NCBI GenBank assembly: GCA_012840465.1
Contig: DULJ01000040.1
Location: forward strand, 124,001 to 188,000
Reading direction: 5' to 3'
DNA: 64,000 bases
Source of the DNA: Caryophanales bacterium
GTDB lineage: Bacteria > Bacillota > Bacilli > Bacillales > Bacillaceae_J
The position numbers and the translations under genes were made by a program. How positions within the stretch are numbered: the first letter of the stretch is position 1; every line of letters begins with the position of its first letter. Positions 1 to 7,232 of the stretch are shown piece after piece. The notes beneath the pieces were generated by a model, which ran no database searches, was not told the DNA's origin, and worked only from the letters and a program-made list of their open reading frames with translations.

Positions 1-522
1 TCCACCAGTTGCCTCTTTTGATTGCCACCAAGGTGGAGCAATGTCCTTGTCAAAATAGCAAGTAAAGTTGTATAACGAGTTGGTAATTTTACCGATTTTG
101 TCAAAGTGTTTTCTAGCTTCATGAAAAGCTTGAAAGTATCTTCGACTTTGAGCTACCATTAATTTTTTATTGTTCCTTTTTGCAGCATTAACCATTGATA
201 GACCTTCAGCCACTGAGGTTGCCATAACTTTTTCTACTAATATATGTTTTCCAGCATTGCTAGTCTGTACAGAAATTGGCTCATGCAAATTATGAGGTAG
301 ACAAATAACCACTGCATCTACATTTGGATCCTTCAAACAATCTTCAACTGAAGTATAATATGGAACATTAAATTCTTGAGAATAGGATTTAGCCAAATCT
401 TTATTAATATCTACAACGGCTACTAGTTCGCATAGGTCGGGCCAGTGATTGATCGCATCAATGTGGGTGCGTGCAATTCTTCCTAATCCAATAATAGCAA
501 TTTTTACTTTACTTAGACTCAT
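1..522 (-). CDS. Gfo/Idh/MocA family NAD(P)-dependent oxidoreductase, 3-prime end outside window
   Basis: Read by hand on the minus strand; it is missing from the ORF track because it runs off the left edge. It starts MSLSKVKIAIIGLGRIARTH behind AAGGAGAT. The N-terminal Rossmann motif GLGRIA and the later stretch DAVVICLPHNLHEP, followed by HILVEKVMA (usual form EKP), are typical of the Gfo/Idh/MocA family, which oxidises or reduces sugars, inositols and related polyols with NAD(P). About 174 residues are visible, so the C-terminal substrate domain is missing and the substrate cannot be named. It has its own promoter and an inverted repeat (571-588) shared with the dioxygenase promoter, so it is probably controlled by the same GntR regulator. 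Confidence 0.8.
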   Translation of the reverse strand, partial: MSLSKVKIAIIGLGRIARTHIDAINHWPDLCELVAVVDINKDLAKSYSQEFNVPYYTSVEDCLKDPNVDAVVICLPHNLHEPISVQTSNAGKHILVEKVMATSVAEGLSMVNAAKRNNKKLMVAQSRRYFQAFHEARKHFDKIGKITNSLYNFTCYFDKDIAPPWWQSKEATGG

Positions 523-550
523 GGGTTAAAACATCTCCTTGTTTTAAAAT

Positions 551-579
551 AGTATATGATTATCCGCATATCATGTTAT
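551..579 (-). promoter_or_regulatory. Probable sigma-A promoter of the oxidoreductase gene
   Basis: On the minus strand there is a weak -35 (ATAACA), a 17-nt spacer and a good -10 (TATACT), about 30 nt before the ATG at 522. The -35 lies inside the inverted repeat at 571-588, so a bound repressor would block polymerase. Read by eye only. Confidence 0.4.
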
Positions 580-588
580 CAGACATGA
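571..588. promoter_or_regulatory. Putative GntR operator, copy 1
   Basis: TCATGT-TATCAG-ACATGA is a perfect 6-bp inverted repeat around a 6-bp centre, and the symmetry extends imperfectly outward (GCATA on one side, TAATGC on the other). Seventeen bases (TCATGTTATCAGACATG) are identical to the site at 2079-2095 upstream of the dioxygenase gene. The only regulator gene nearby is the GntR/FCD protein at 2294, so it is the natural candidate to bind here. That assignment is inference. Confidence 0.6.
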
Positions 589-616
589 TAATGCGAAAAA
601 AAACCTCTATTTTTCT

Positions 617-934
617 TTAGCGAATTTGTACCTCATTTTTGACTTTTTCATAGTCTTCTATAGTAATTATTTCAAGGTCACTCTTTGGAATCATGCAGCA
701 TGCTAAAGCATAACCATTTGCTAATTCTTCATCAGATAGTGCCTCATGGGAACGAACTAATTTTTGCTCATATTCACCATTGAGAACTTTTACCTTGCAC
801 ATGCCACATCCCCCTTGCTGGCATCCTGTTGGAATCGGAATAAACTGATTTCTAGCAGCTCTTAGGGGTGTCACATCCGCTGAACAAGTGTACTTAAACT
901 CCTGTCCTCTCGCTTTGAGAATCAATTTATACAT
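617..934 (-). CDS. XylT-like plant-type [2Fe-2S] ferredoxin
   Basis: A 105-residue protein with the ligand pattern C38-x4-C43-x2-C46 and a fourth cysteine at 79 or 80, the plant-type [2Fe-2S] arrangement. It lies 29 nt behind the catechol 2,3-dioxygenase gene on the same strand, with a GGGAGGAT ribosome binding site. In known meta-cleavage pathways, ferredoxins of the XylT/NahT/DmpQ type re-reduce the active-site iron of catechol 2,3-dioxygenase after oxidative inactivation. The pairing here makes the same repair role likely. Its reductase is not in the window. The family is clear; the partner is inferred from position. Confidence 0.85.
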   Translation of the reverse strand: MYKLILKARGQEFKYTCSADVTPLRAARNQFIPIPTGCQQGGCGMCKVKVLNGEYEQKLVRSHEALSDEELANGYALACCMIPKSDLEIITIEDYEKVKNEVQIR

Positions 935-963
935 ATGAGTATCCTCCCTATTATTTCAGGTTA

Positions 964-1878
964 TTAAGTTAGCGCTTTCATAAAGGATTCAGATAATTCC
1001 CTACGGTGGTAAAAAATCCCTTGCCCAATCCTATCTTCTGTCCATGTAATAGTTGGCATATCTGCATAGGCAAAATATCCACTTGCAAATGCTTCATTAC
1101 GGTTTCCTGATGGATCAAAGAAGTAAATCGTTTCCCCTCGAGTAATCCCATGACGGGTTGGTGTTACATCAAATGGTACTTCATACATAGATAATAAATC
1201 TGCAGCATTAAAGACATCATGAAGAGAATTAACATGGAACGCTGCATGATGAAGCTTTGTATCTGGACCCTTAACAAAAGCGATATCATGGGCTTTATTA
1301 GAAGTAAACAAGAAACTTCCAAGCAATTCCTCACCGTCTACCGTTGTAATTTTTTCACTTTGTCGAAAATTAAGTGCTTCAACGAAGAATCTGCTTACGG
1401 TCTTTAGGTCATCCCCTGTTAATAAACAGTGATCAAGACGGTGTGGTGCAATCCCTTTTTTTCCTAGTGGCCATGGATGAGGATTTAAGGTTCCAACGGC
1501 CGTACCTAATAACTCTATCTCAGTATATAGTTCACAATGATGACCAGTTGGTAAAATAAAATGAACGGCTTCTCCTTCACCTATTCTAGCACCTTTTGAA
1601 ATTCTTGAAGTCGTACAACCAAATTCTTCAATTTTCTTTTCGTAATAAGCTAAATCAACCAATGTTTCCACTTTAAAAGCCATATGAGCTAAACCAGCAC
1701 TATTTGACTTTGTTAAGATCACGCTGTGATGATCATATTCATCCCAAGCTTTTAAATAAACACTATCACGATCTCGACCTGTTACTTCTAAACCAATAAT
1801 ATTTGTATAGTAATCTACTGAACTCTCTAAGTCCATCACCTTTAGTTCAACTCGACCTAGACGCATAATCCTCGCCAT
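964..1878 (-). CDS. Catechol 2,3-dioxygenase (XylE type, extradiol)
   Basis: Cleaves catechol or a substituted catechol next to the hydroxyls (meta cleavage) with Fe(II) and O2. The start was set at MARIMRLGR, 15 codons inside the ORF, because AGGAGGGG lies just before it. The resulting 304 residues match XylE in length and form two VOC domains. Expected iron ligands are present: H150 (RLDHC), H211 (LHHAAF) and E262 (GNRNE); H243 and Y252 match the conserved second-shell residues. The segment TRHGITRGETIYFFDPSG fits the extradiol dioxygenase signature. It is first in an operon with the ferredoxin, downstream of an operator-like repeat. The true substrate could be a different catechol. Confidence 0.92.
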   Translation of the reverse strand: MARIMRLGRVELKVMDLESSVDYYTNIIGLEVTGRDRDSVYLKAWDEYDHHSVILTKSNSAGLAHMAFKVETLVDLAYYEKKIEEFGCTTSRISKGARIGEGEAVHFILPTGHHCELYTEIELLGTAVGTLNPHPWPLGKKGIAPHRLDHCLLTGDDLKTVSRFFVEALNFRQSEKITTVDGEELLGSFLFTSNKAHDIAFVKGPDTKLHHAAFHVNSLHDVFNAADLLSMYEVPFDVTPTRHGITRGETIYFFDPSGNRNEAFASGYFAYADMPTITWTEDRIGQGIFYHRRELSESFMKALT

Positions 1879-2052
1879 TTCTTTTCCCCTCCTATACATA
1901 ATGAATGATTTAAAATTAATCATAGTGGTACTACCAGCAAAATAAGTTTTGGAACATCCTTAATGTCTTAGCGTATGTTTTCCGAAATATTGGTAAGACC
2001 CTATCATAAGAAAGTGTATTAGAATTACCAAAATTACCTTGAATAATATGCT

Positions 2053-2082
2053 ATAATAATTATATGAATATCAGGATGTCAT
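2053..2082 (-). promoter_or_regulatory. Probable sigma-A promoter of the dioxygenase-ferredoxin operon
   Basis: On the minus strand ATGACA (-35), an 18-nt spacer and TATTAT (-10) lie about 175 nt before the dioxygenase start. The -35 overlaps the inverted repeat at 2079-2096, the same geometry as at the other operator, which suggests repression by steric block. The long leader has no obvious structure. Confidence 0.45.
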
Positions 2083-2096
2083 GTTATCAGACATGT
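2079..2096. promoter_or_regulatory. Putative GntR operator, copy 2
   Basis: TCATGT-TATCAG-ACATGT shares 17 consecutive bases with the site at 571-588. Both copies cover the -35 of a minus-strand promoter of the catabolic genes, and the regulator gene starts about 200 bp to the right in the opposite direction. Assignment to the GntR protein is inference from position and symmetry. Confidence 0.6.
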
Positions 2097-2128
2097 TAAA
2101 CAAGAATAACCCCCTTTTATTTCCAATA

Positions 2129-2158
2129 TTGACTTGTTAGCTGTCTGCAAAGCATAAT
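2129..2158 (+). promoter_or_regulatory. Possible promoter of the GntR gene
   Basis: TTGACT, an 18-nt spacer and CATAAT, leaving a leader of about 135 nt to the ATG at 2294. The operator copy 2 lies only 33 bp upstream of the -35, so the regulator may also affect its own gene. Visual call. Confidence 0.35.
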
Positions 2159-2293
2159 TTTATAATAAACATATATATTTAATTTGTCTACAAAATATTT
2201 TGAAAAAAGTAAATATTTTAAAAAAGGTAGGAACAAAATGATATTATAGTTAGAAGATGAAGGCGTTTTAATCAAATTTAAGGGGATTATAAT

Positions 2294-3010
2294 ATGAAAA
2301 CAGCAAAAATAAATAGACAAAAGATTTACGAAATCATCGCTGAACACATTAAACAACAAATCCTAAGTGGAGAATTGGAGCCTGGGGAGAAATTACCCAC
2401 AAGTAAAGAGTTGTGCGATATTTTCCAAGTGGGAAGATCAACAGTAAGGGAGGCTCTAAGTGCATTGGAAATAATGGGGCTCATCGAAACTCGACAAGGT
2501 GAAGGTAGCACCGTTAAAATATATAACACAGAAGATGTGAAATTACTGGATTTTAAAAACATCCTAATCAGTGAGGAAACTGTTTTAGAACTAATGGAAG
2601 CACGTAAATCAATTGAAATAACAAATGCACGAATGGCTGCATTAAAACGAACAGAGGAAGACCTGATAAAATTAAAGAATAATCTTGAGATGATGGAATT
2701 AAATATAACGAACGCAATGAAAAGTAAGAAGGCCGATATGCAGTTTCACCAAATCTTAGCGGAATCCACCCATAATTCAATCATGGTTCGTCTGATAGCA
2801 ACAATGTCTGACCAAATGAGCAAGGCGATGGAAGAAATACGAAGAATTACATTTGATAGTCCAGCTTTATCCAGAAGAGTTTTTGAAGAACATTATCGTA
2901 TTTATCAAGCAGTAGCAGCGCAGGACAGGTTGTTGGCACAACAAAGGATGCTGGAACATCTCGATCATTTTGAAAATGAGATGCGAAATTATTATAAGTC
3001 TAAAAAATAA
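2294..3010 (+). CDS. GntR family transcriptional regulator, FCD (FadR-type) subfamily
   Basis: A 238-residue DNA-binding regulator. The N-terminal winged helix-turn-helix (about residues 10-75) includes LSGELEPGEKLPTSKELCD and GRSTVREALSALEIMGLIE, the usual GntR signature. The C-terminal all-helical FCD domain (about 85-230) carries FHQILAESTHN and EHYRIYQAV, whose Asp/His residues normally hold a metal and a small-acid effector. It is divergent from the dioxygenase operon and close to two matching inverted repeats, so it probably represses that operon until an aromatic-pathway acid binds. Start ATG has AAGGGGAT upstream. The effector is unknown. Confidence 0.88.
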   Translation: MKTAKINRQKIYEIIAEHIKQQILSGELEPGEKLPTSKELCDIFQVGRSTVREALSALEIMGLIETRQGEGSTVKIYNTEDVKLLDFKNILISEETVLELMEARKSIEITNARMAALKRTEEDLIKLKNNLEMMELNITNAMKSKKADMQFHQILAESTHNSIMVRLIATMSDQMSKAMEEIRRITFDSPALSRRVFEEHYRIYQAVAAQDRLLAQQRMLEHLDHFENEMRNYYKSKK

Positions 3011-3120
3011 TGTAAAGGAAGAACATCACTTTTAAAGATGCCCCAGCTTCCTATCTCATATTAACCACAATTAATTTTGAAACTTACCGTTAATGAGAAA
3101 ACGGATAACATATAAATCTA

Positions 3121-3414
3121 AATGAAATTAGCTTAATTGATATTTTAAAATCCGAAAATGAGGATGTTGTAGATACAATTCAGCTGTTAATGGAGTTAGA
3201 AAAAATCAATGAATATATTCATATATTAGATGAAAGAGAAAAGGAAGTTATCGTAGGCCGATTCGGTTTGGATTTGCAAAAGGAAAAAACGCAGAGAGAG
3301 ATAGCGAAGGAGCTTGGGATCTCAAGAAGTTATGTATCAAGGATCGAGAAACGGGCTTTGATGAAGCTGTTTCATGAATTTTATCGGAATGAACGGAAAA
3401 AGAGAGGATCATGA
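3121..3414 (+). CDS. sigK: sigK 3-prime segment (spoIIIC-like), detached from its 5-prime half
   Basis: From AATGAA (NE) the frame reads [19 protein letters not shown] and continues through the region-4 helix-turn-helix ([20 protein letters not shown]) to the normal C-terminus. This is the C-terminal segment of sporulation sigma-K. Only 98 codons are present. There is no start codon or ribosome binding site, and the codons before AATGA do not resemble SigK and hit a stop at 3106. In B. subtilis the skin element splits sigK inside the same NEISL segment, at an AATGA repeat, and is excised in the mother cell. The ORF-track start at 3190 is internal. It could instead be a dead fragment; the missing half lies outside the window. 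Confidence 0.85.
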   Translation, partial: NEISLIDILKSENEDVVDTIQLLMELEKINEYIHILDEREKEVIVGRFGLDLQKEKTQREIAKELGISRSYVSRIEKRALMKLFHEFYRNERKKRGS

Positions 3415-3505
3415 AAAGACAAAAGGGGCTTGCAAGCTTCCTTTACCTCAGTCTTGGATGTCCATCGTGAAGAAAAGAAAAAATGGTATAAAGGTGCATA
3501 AATAT

Positions 3506-3550
3506 GCAAATGGCAACCTCAGAAAATTTGGAGGTTGCCATTTGCTTTTA
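3506..3550. terminator. Bidirectional terminator between sigK and pssA
   Basis: A perfect 15-bp stem (GCAAATGGCAACCTC and its complement) with a 10-nt loop, T-rich after the right arm and A-containing before the left arm. It separates two converging genes; the pssA stop codon is directly next to it. Confidence 0.85.
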
Positions 3551-4087
3551 TATTTTCTTTAATTTAAAAGTTGCAATCATCATCAAGGCTAATCCAATAA
3601 TGATATCCATAAAGATATGGGAAGGCAAAATGGATACTAAGAGGGTTGAGAATGTTAATATTATTCCAGCTACTGTTATTGGTAAGCCTGTAAAATATCC
3701 GTTATTTTCAGTAATGTTGAATTTGGATAAACGGATCGCTCCACAAACGATATAGATAATGGTAAATAAGATCCCCGGCGCACCATATTCAAAAAGGATT
3801 ATTTGATAGGTCAGTAAAGCTGGTGCAACTCCAAATGAGACAATATCACACATTGAATCAAGTTGTTTGCCGAACTCTGATTCAATATTTAGTTTCCGGG
3901 CAACTAATCCATCAAACCGATCGGAAAGCGCCGCAATAAAAATGAGCAACAAACTTAGTTGATATTCACCCCGTAATACCGCCAGCAAAGCACAAACTCC
4001 GAAGCTCAAGTTCATGATCGTCAAGATATTTGCTGCTTGTGACTTGATTTTTTTAATTGTATGATCAATATATTGTGATAAAAACAT
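3548..4087 (-). CDS. pssA: CDP-diacylglycerol--serine O-phosphatidyltransferase
   Basis: Membrane enzyme that joins CDP-diacylglycerol and serine to phosphatidylserine. The 179-residue protein has the full CDP-alcohol phosphotransferase motif DG-x2-AR-x8-G-x3-D-x3-D (DGLVARKLNIESEFGKQLD, then SMCD) near residues 55-78, and several hydrophobic helices before and after it. It is divergent from psd, which decarboxylates its product, with only 106 bp between them that must hold both promoters. This pairing makes phosphatidylethanolamine synthesis from this locus very likely. Confidence 0.93.
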   Translation of the reverse strand: MFLSQYIDHTIKKIKSQAANILTIMNLSFGVCALLAVLRGEYQLSLLLIFIAALSDRFDGLVARKLNIESEFGKQLDSMCDIVSFGVAPALLTYQIILFEYGAPGILFTIIYIVCGAIRLSKFNITENNGYFTGLPITVAGIILTFSTLLVSILPSHIFMDIIIGLALMMIATFKLKKI

Positions 4088-4193
4088 AGAAAGGTCCCCC
4101 CCACTTTTAACGATTATAACTATTTTATGATTCGAAAATTACAGATAGTAGAGAATTTGAAAAAAGGGCTCTGAAAAGGAGGAAAATTTAATC

Positions 4194-4976
4194 GTGCTAA
4201 AGCAGTTGTACCGTTTTCTAATTGATCTGACTAATAATTTATACATTTCAAGTATTGTCCGTGCCTATACGACTTCAAACATAAGCAATAAATTAATCCC
4301 GTCCTTTATTAAGGTTTTTAAAATAAATGAGAGTGAATTTGAGAAAAATAGTAATGAATATAAAAGTCTGCATGATTTTTTTGTCCGTACTCTAAAAGAA
4401 GGTGTCCGCCCAATTGATGGGGATTCTAGAACTGTAATCAGCCCTGTCGACGGCTATGTAGAGGATATAGGTACGATTACGGAAGATAGGAATATTTTCG
4501 TAAAGGGTCAGCTCTTTTCTATTAGAAAAATGATGGGGAATGACCCGGCATTCGATAAGTACATAGATGGTGTGTTCATGATCATTTACTTAAGCCCTAA
4601 AGATTACCATAGAATACACAGTCCTGTATCAGGAAAAGTTATTTCGCAATGGGACCGCGGTGGGAAATCGTATCCAGTTAATAAATGGGGATTAAAATAT
4701 GGCAGGTCCCCCCTAGCTGAAAATTATCGGAAGATTTCAGAGATTGAGTGCAACGGAGCCCATGTCGTACTCGCGAAGGTCGGAGCATTATTTATTAATA
4801 GTGTTACACTCACACATAAAAACGACCTCTTGGAAAAGGGAGAAGAAATTGGCTATTTTTCATTCGGCTCAACCGTAATTTTACTATTCGAAAAAAGTAG
4901 TTTTAAAGCGGATAACAGTATTAAAAATCAATCAATAAAAATGGGTCAAAAAATTGGTGTTTTAGTTCAAAATTAG
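4194..4976 (+). CDS. psd: Phosphatidylserine decarboxylase proenzyme
   Basis: Converts phosphatidylserine to phosphatidylethanolamine at the membrane. The 260 residues match bacterial Psd length. The self-cleavage motif is FGST (Ser226) in place of the commoner LGST; cleavage there would give a 225-residue beta chain and a pyruvoyl-bearing 35-residue alpha chain. SPVDG and the HRIHSP region of the active site are also visible. The start is GTG with AAAAGGAGG upstream. Divergent partner: pssA. Confidence 0.93.
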   Translation: MLKQLYRFLIDLTNNLYISSIVRAYTTSNISNKLIPSFIKVFKINESEFEKNSNEYKSLHDFFVRTLKEGVRPIDGDSRTVISPVDGYVEDIGTITEDRNIFVKGQLFSIRKMMGNDPAFDKYIDGVFMIIYLSPKDYHRIHSPVSGKVISQWDRGGKSYPVNKWGLKYGRSPLAENYRKISEIECNGAHVVLAKVGALFINSVTLTHKNDLLEKGEEIGYFSFGSTVILLFEKSSFKADNSIKNQSIKMGQKIGVLVQN

Positions 4977-5034
4977 TTGAATAATATGATAAAATAACTT
5001 TTGACTGAATTTTTTGCGATGAGGAGGAAATAGA

Positions 5035-5493
5035 ATGAAAAATGTGCTAATTAATAAAATAGTCGAAATAGTCGTTACCGAAAATCAGTTGCGAAGCTTT
5101 TGGAAAAAGCATGGGGAAGACCTTGAGTTTGAAACTTTAAGCAATGAACAGCTTATGAAACTTGCTATGAGAGAAATTCAAGAGGCATCTTTAACAGAAC
5201 TAGATTCACATTTAATTGATAGGGGCTGGAGAACCCGGGATGAAATTGAAGGGAAAATGATTGCCGAAGATAATTCAAATCCACGCTATCATGTTGAATT
5301 AATAGATACTGACCAAAAGGGAAATCCATCAAAGATATTAATAGATCGCATGTTGGAGCTTCATTGTGAAGATTGTGGATTTGAGTTATATATTCAAGAT
5401 TCTGATATTGATCCAAGTTCATTAAAATGTCCAAAAGATGGAGGGAAGTTAACGATAACAGGAACTAATGCTAAAAAGATAAATAAAAATTAA
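5035..5493 (+). CDS. Conserved-looking hypothetical protein with C-terminal cysteine motif
   Basis: I do not recognise this 152-residue protein. It has a perfect ribosome binding site (GAGGAGG) and good codon use, so it is very likely a real gene. The first 90 residues are acidic and helical (ELDSHLIDRGW, REIQEASL). The C-terminal part has CEDCGFEL and a later single KCPKDGG, which looks like a zinc ribbon missing one cysteine. It is 20 nt upstream of the NhaD-like transporter gene and probably co-transcribed with it. No transmembrane segment or signal peptide. Confidence 0.6.
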   Translation: MKNVLINKIVEIVVTENQLRSFWKKHGEDLEFETLSNEQLMKLAMREIQEASLTELDSHLIDRGWRTRDEIEGKMIAEDNSNPRYHVELIDTDQKGNPSKILIDRMLELHCEDCGFELYIQDSDIDPSSLKCPKDGGKLTITGTNAKKINKN

Positions 5494-5513
5494 CTCGCAG
5501 GGGGTTCGAGCAA

Positions 5514-6851
5514 GTGGAACATTCAGTAGCACAAGAGGTGTCAAATTTTCAAATTTACTTAGCAGTTATCATTTTCTTAGCTACATATGCTTTTATTATT
5601 ACTGAAAAAATTAATAGAGCGGTTGTAGCATTACTGGGTGCAATATTAATGGTTGCATTCGGCATCGTTGATTTAGAATCAGCTTTTACGCACCATGTTG
5701 ACTGGGGAACAATTACGTTATTAATCGGAATGATGATTTTAGTTGGTATTACAAGTACCACTGGCGTCTTTCAATATGCTGCCTTAAAATCGGCGAAATT
5801 TGCCAAAGGCGACCCAATTAAAATACTAGTCGTTTTGTCGCTTTTAACGGCAGTAGCATCCGCATTTTTAGATAATGTTACAACGGTTCTATTAATTGTA
5901 CCCGTTACGTTTTCGATTACTAGACTTTTGGGAGTAAATCCTGTACCATATTTGATTTCCGAGGTTCTATTTTCGAATATTGGAGGAACAGCAACGTTAA
6001 TCGGGGATCCTCCTAATATAATGATTGGTAATGCAGTTAAACATTTAACATTTAATCAGTTTTTATTTAACTTAACACCGGTTGTTGTGGTCATTACGTT
6101 TGTAACAATGATTTTGATTTATTTTATGTTCCGTAAGCAATTAAAGGTAGATGAATCTAAAAAACAAAAGCTTATGGAGCTAGATGAAAAAGAATATATT
6201 AAAAATCCAGTTTTAATGAAAAAGTCATTAATCGTTCTTGGCCTTACCATCCTAGGTTTTATTCTTCACTCTGTAATACATTTGGAGGCTCCAGTAGTAG
6301 CTTTAGCAGGAGCAACTCTATTAATGCTGATTGGTGTTAAAGAACATGACCTTGAAGAAGTATTCCATAGTGTGGAATGGGTTACAATCTTTTTCTTTGC
6401 CGGTTTATTTACACTAGTTGGTGGTCTTGTAGACGTAGGGGTTATCAAAAGTTTAGCAGAAAAAGCATTAGATCTTACAGGTGGTCATATTCCGACTGCT
6501 GCGGTCTTAATTTTATGGGTATCAGGTATTGCCTCAGCGTTTATTGATAATATTCCATTTGTTGCTACTATGATTCCGTTGATTCAAGATATGGCGGCTG
6601 GTATGGGATTATCGATTGATTCACCAGAAATAGATGCATTATGGTGGTCATTATCACTTGGAGCGTGTTTAGGGGGAAATGGTACACTTATTGGTGCTTC
6701 TGCAAACGTTATCGTGGCCGGTATCGCTTCTCGTGAAGGAAATGGCTTTAGTTATATGGATTTCTTGAAAATCGGTGGTCCGTTAACACTAGTTGCCCTA
6801 GCTATTGCACATGTTTATATTTACTTTAGATATTTAACAGCATTCTTGTAA
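5514..6851 (+). CDS. ArsB/NhaD family ion transporter (probable Na+/H+ antiporter)
   Basis: A 445-residue membrane protein of the ion-transporter superfamily (ArsB, NhaD, CitM), with about 11-12 hydrophobic helices. The two family repeats are seen in SAFLDNVTTVLL with GDPPNIMIG in the first half and SAFIDNIPFVATM with GNGTLIGASANV in the second, the paired Asp-Asn re-entrant loops that carry substrate. NhaD-type sodium/proton exchange is the best guess; dicarboxylate or arsenite export cannot be excluded by eye. Start GTG follows AGGGGGTT. A terminator follows at 6876. Confidence 0.8.
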   Translation: MEHSVAQEVSNFQIYLAVIIFLATYAFIITEKINRAVVALLGAILMVAFGIVDLESAFTHHVDWGTITLLIGMMILVGITSTTGVFQYAALKSAKFAKGDPIKILVVLSLLTAVASAFLDNVTTVLLIVPVTFSITRLLGVNPVPYLISEVLFSNIGGTATLIGDPPNIMIGNAVKHLTFNQFLFNLTPVVVVITFVTMILIYFMFRKQLKVDESKKQKLMELDEKEYIKNPVLMKKSLIVLGLTILGFILHSVIHLEAPVVALAGATLLMLIGVKEHDLEEVFHSVEWVTIFFFAGLFTLVGGLVDVGVIKSLAEKALDLTGGHIPTAAVLILWVSGIASAFIDNIPFVATMIPLIQDMAAGMGLSIDSPEIDALWWSLSLGACLGGNGTLIGASANVIVAGIASREGNGFSYMDFLKIGGPLTLVALAIAHVYIYFRYLTAFL

Positions 6852-6875
6852 GAAAAGTGATAAAGTTAGATAAAA

Positions 6876-6912
6876 AAACATCCTGTTCCTTTTGATGGGA
6901 CAGGATGTTTCA
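6876..6912. terminator. Terminator between the NhaD-like gene and sda
   Basis: AAACATCCTG pairs with CAGGATGTTT, with GC pairs towards the loop and runs of A before and T after. It can serve both converging genes; sda ends 18 nt to the right. Confidence 0.75.
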
Positions 6913-6929
6913 TTTCTATTCAAGGTGCA

Positions 6930-7070
6930 TCAAGATGTTTTCTTGATCTTCGTGTGTAATGAACGGCGTTCTATTTCTTTTTTAATAAGTTGAATAAAAT
7001 CCGGACTTAAGTTAAGTTCGATGGCCTTGTGGAATGACTCTAATAATAAATCATCTGATAATGTTCTCAT
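6930..7070 (-). CDS. sda: Sporulation inhibitor Sda
   Basis: A 46-residue helical-hairpin protein, too short for the ORF track, read by hand: [20 protein letters not shown], then [18 protein letters not shown]. This matches B. subtilis Sda closely. Sda binds the sporulation kinase KinA and blocks phosphorelay activation when replication or DNA damage signals are raised. Position (next to yqeG) and the DnaA boxes upstream agree with known DnaA control of sda. The AGGAGGTG sequence is unusually far (about 27 nt) from the ATG, with a hairpin and a six-codon leader ORF between them. Confidence 0.93.
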   Translation of the reverse strand: MRTLSDDLLLESFHKAIELNLSPDFIQLIKKEIERRSLHTKIKKTS

Positions 7071-7073
7071 TTT

Positions 7074-7103
7074 TTAGCCAGAAGTGCTGGCCATTCACCT
7101 CCT
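7074..7103 (-). promoter_or_regulatory. sda translation leader: distant Shine-Dalgarno, mini-ORF and hairpin
   Basis: On the minus strand AGGAGGTGA is followed at once by ATG-GCC-AGC-ACT-TCT-GGC-TAA, then AAA and the sda ATG. The mini-ORF (MASTSG) is in frame with sda, and its bases GCCAG/CTGGC form a 5-bp hairpin. Either the hairpin brings the Shine-Dalgarno near the sda start or sda is reached by re-initiation after the mini-ORF. The element is seen directly; its use is inferred. Confidence 0.55.
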
Positions 7104-7232
7104 ACAAGTTTTAAAAAACTTTTTCTCTTTTTACTTTCTCTTTGTCATTTTTTCTTTTTTTTAACATATATTTAATATTTTCTCCCTATGCCTATACAGT
7201 AACATGTTTTATATTTTAGAACAATCGTTCTT

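Noticed and set aside
2117-2359. 80-codon minus-strand ORF over the GntR promoter
   Set aside because: AT-rich leader and antisense of the GntR start; no ribosome binding site.
3190-3414. The 74-residue ORF as an independent small HTH protein
   Set aside because: The SigK-like frame extends upstream to 3121 and the ATG at 3190 is an internal codon of SigK region 3/4.
3504-3755. 83-codon ORF reading into pssA from the terminator
   Set aside because: Begins in the terminator stem and is antisense to pssA.
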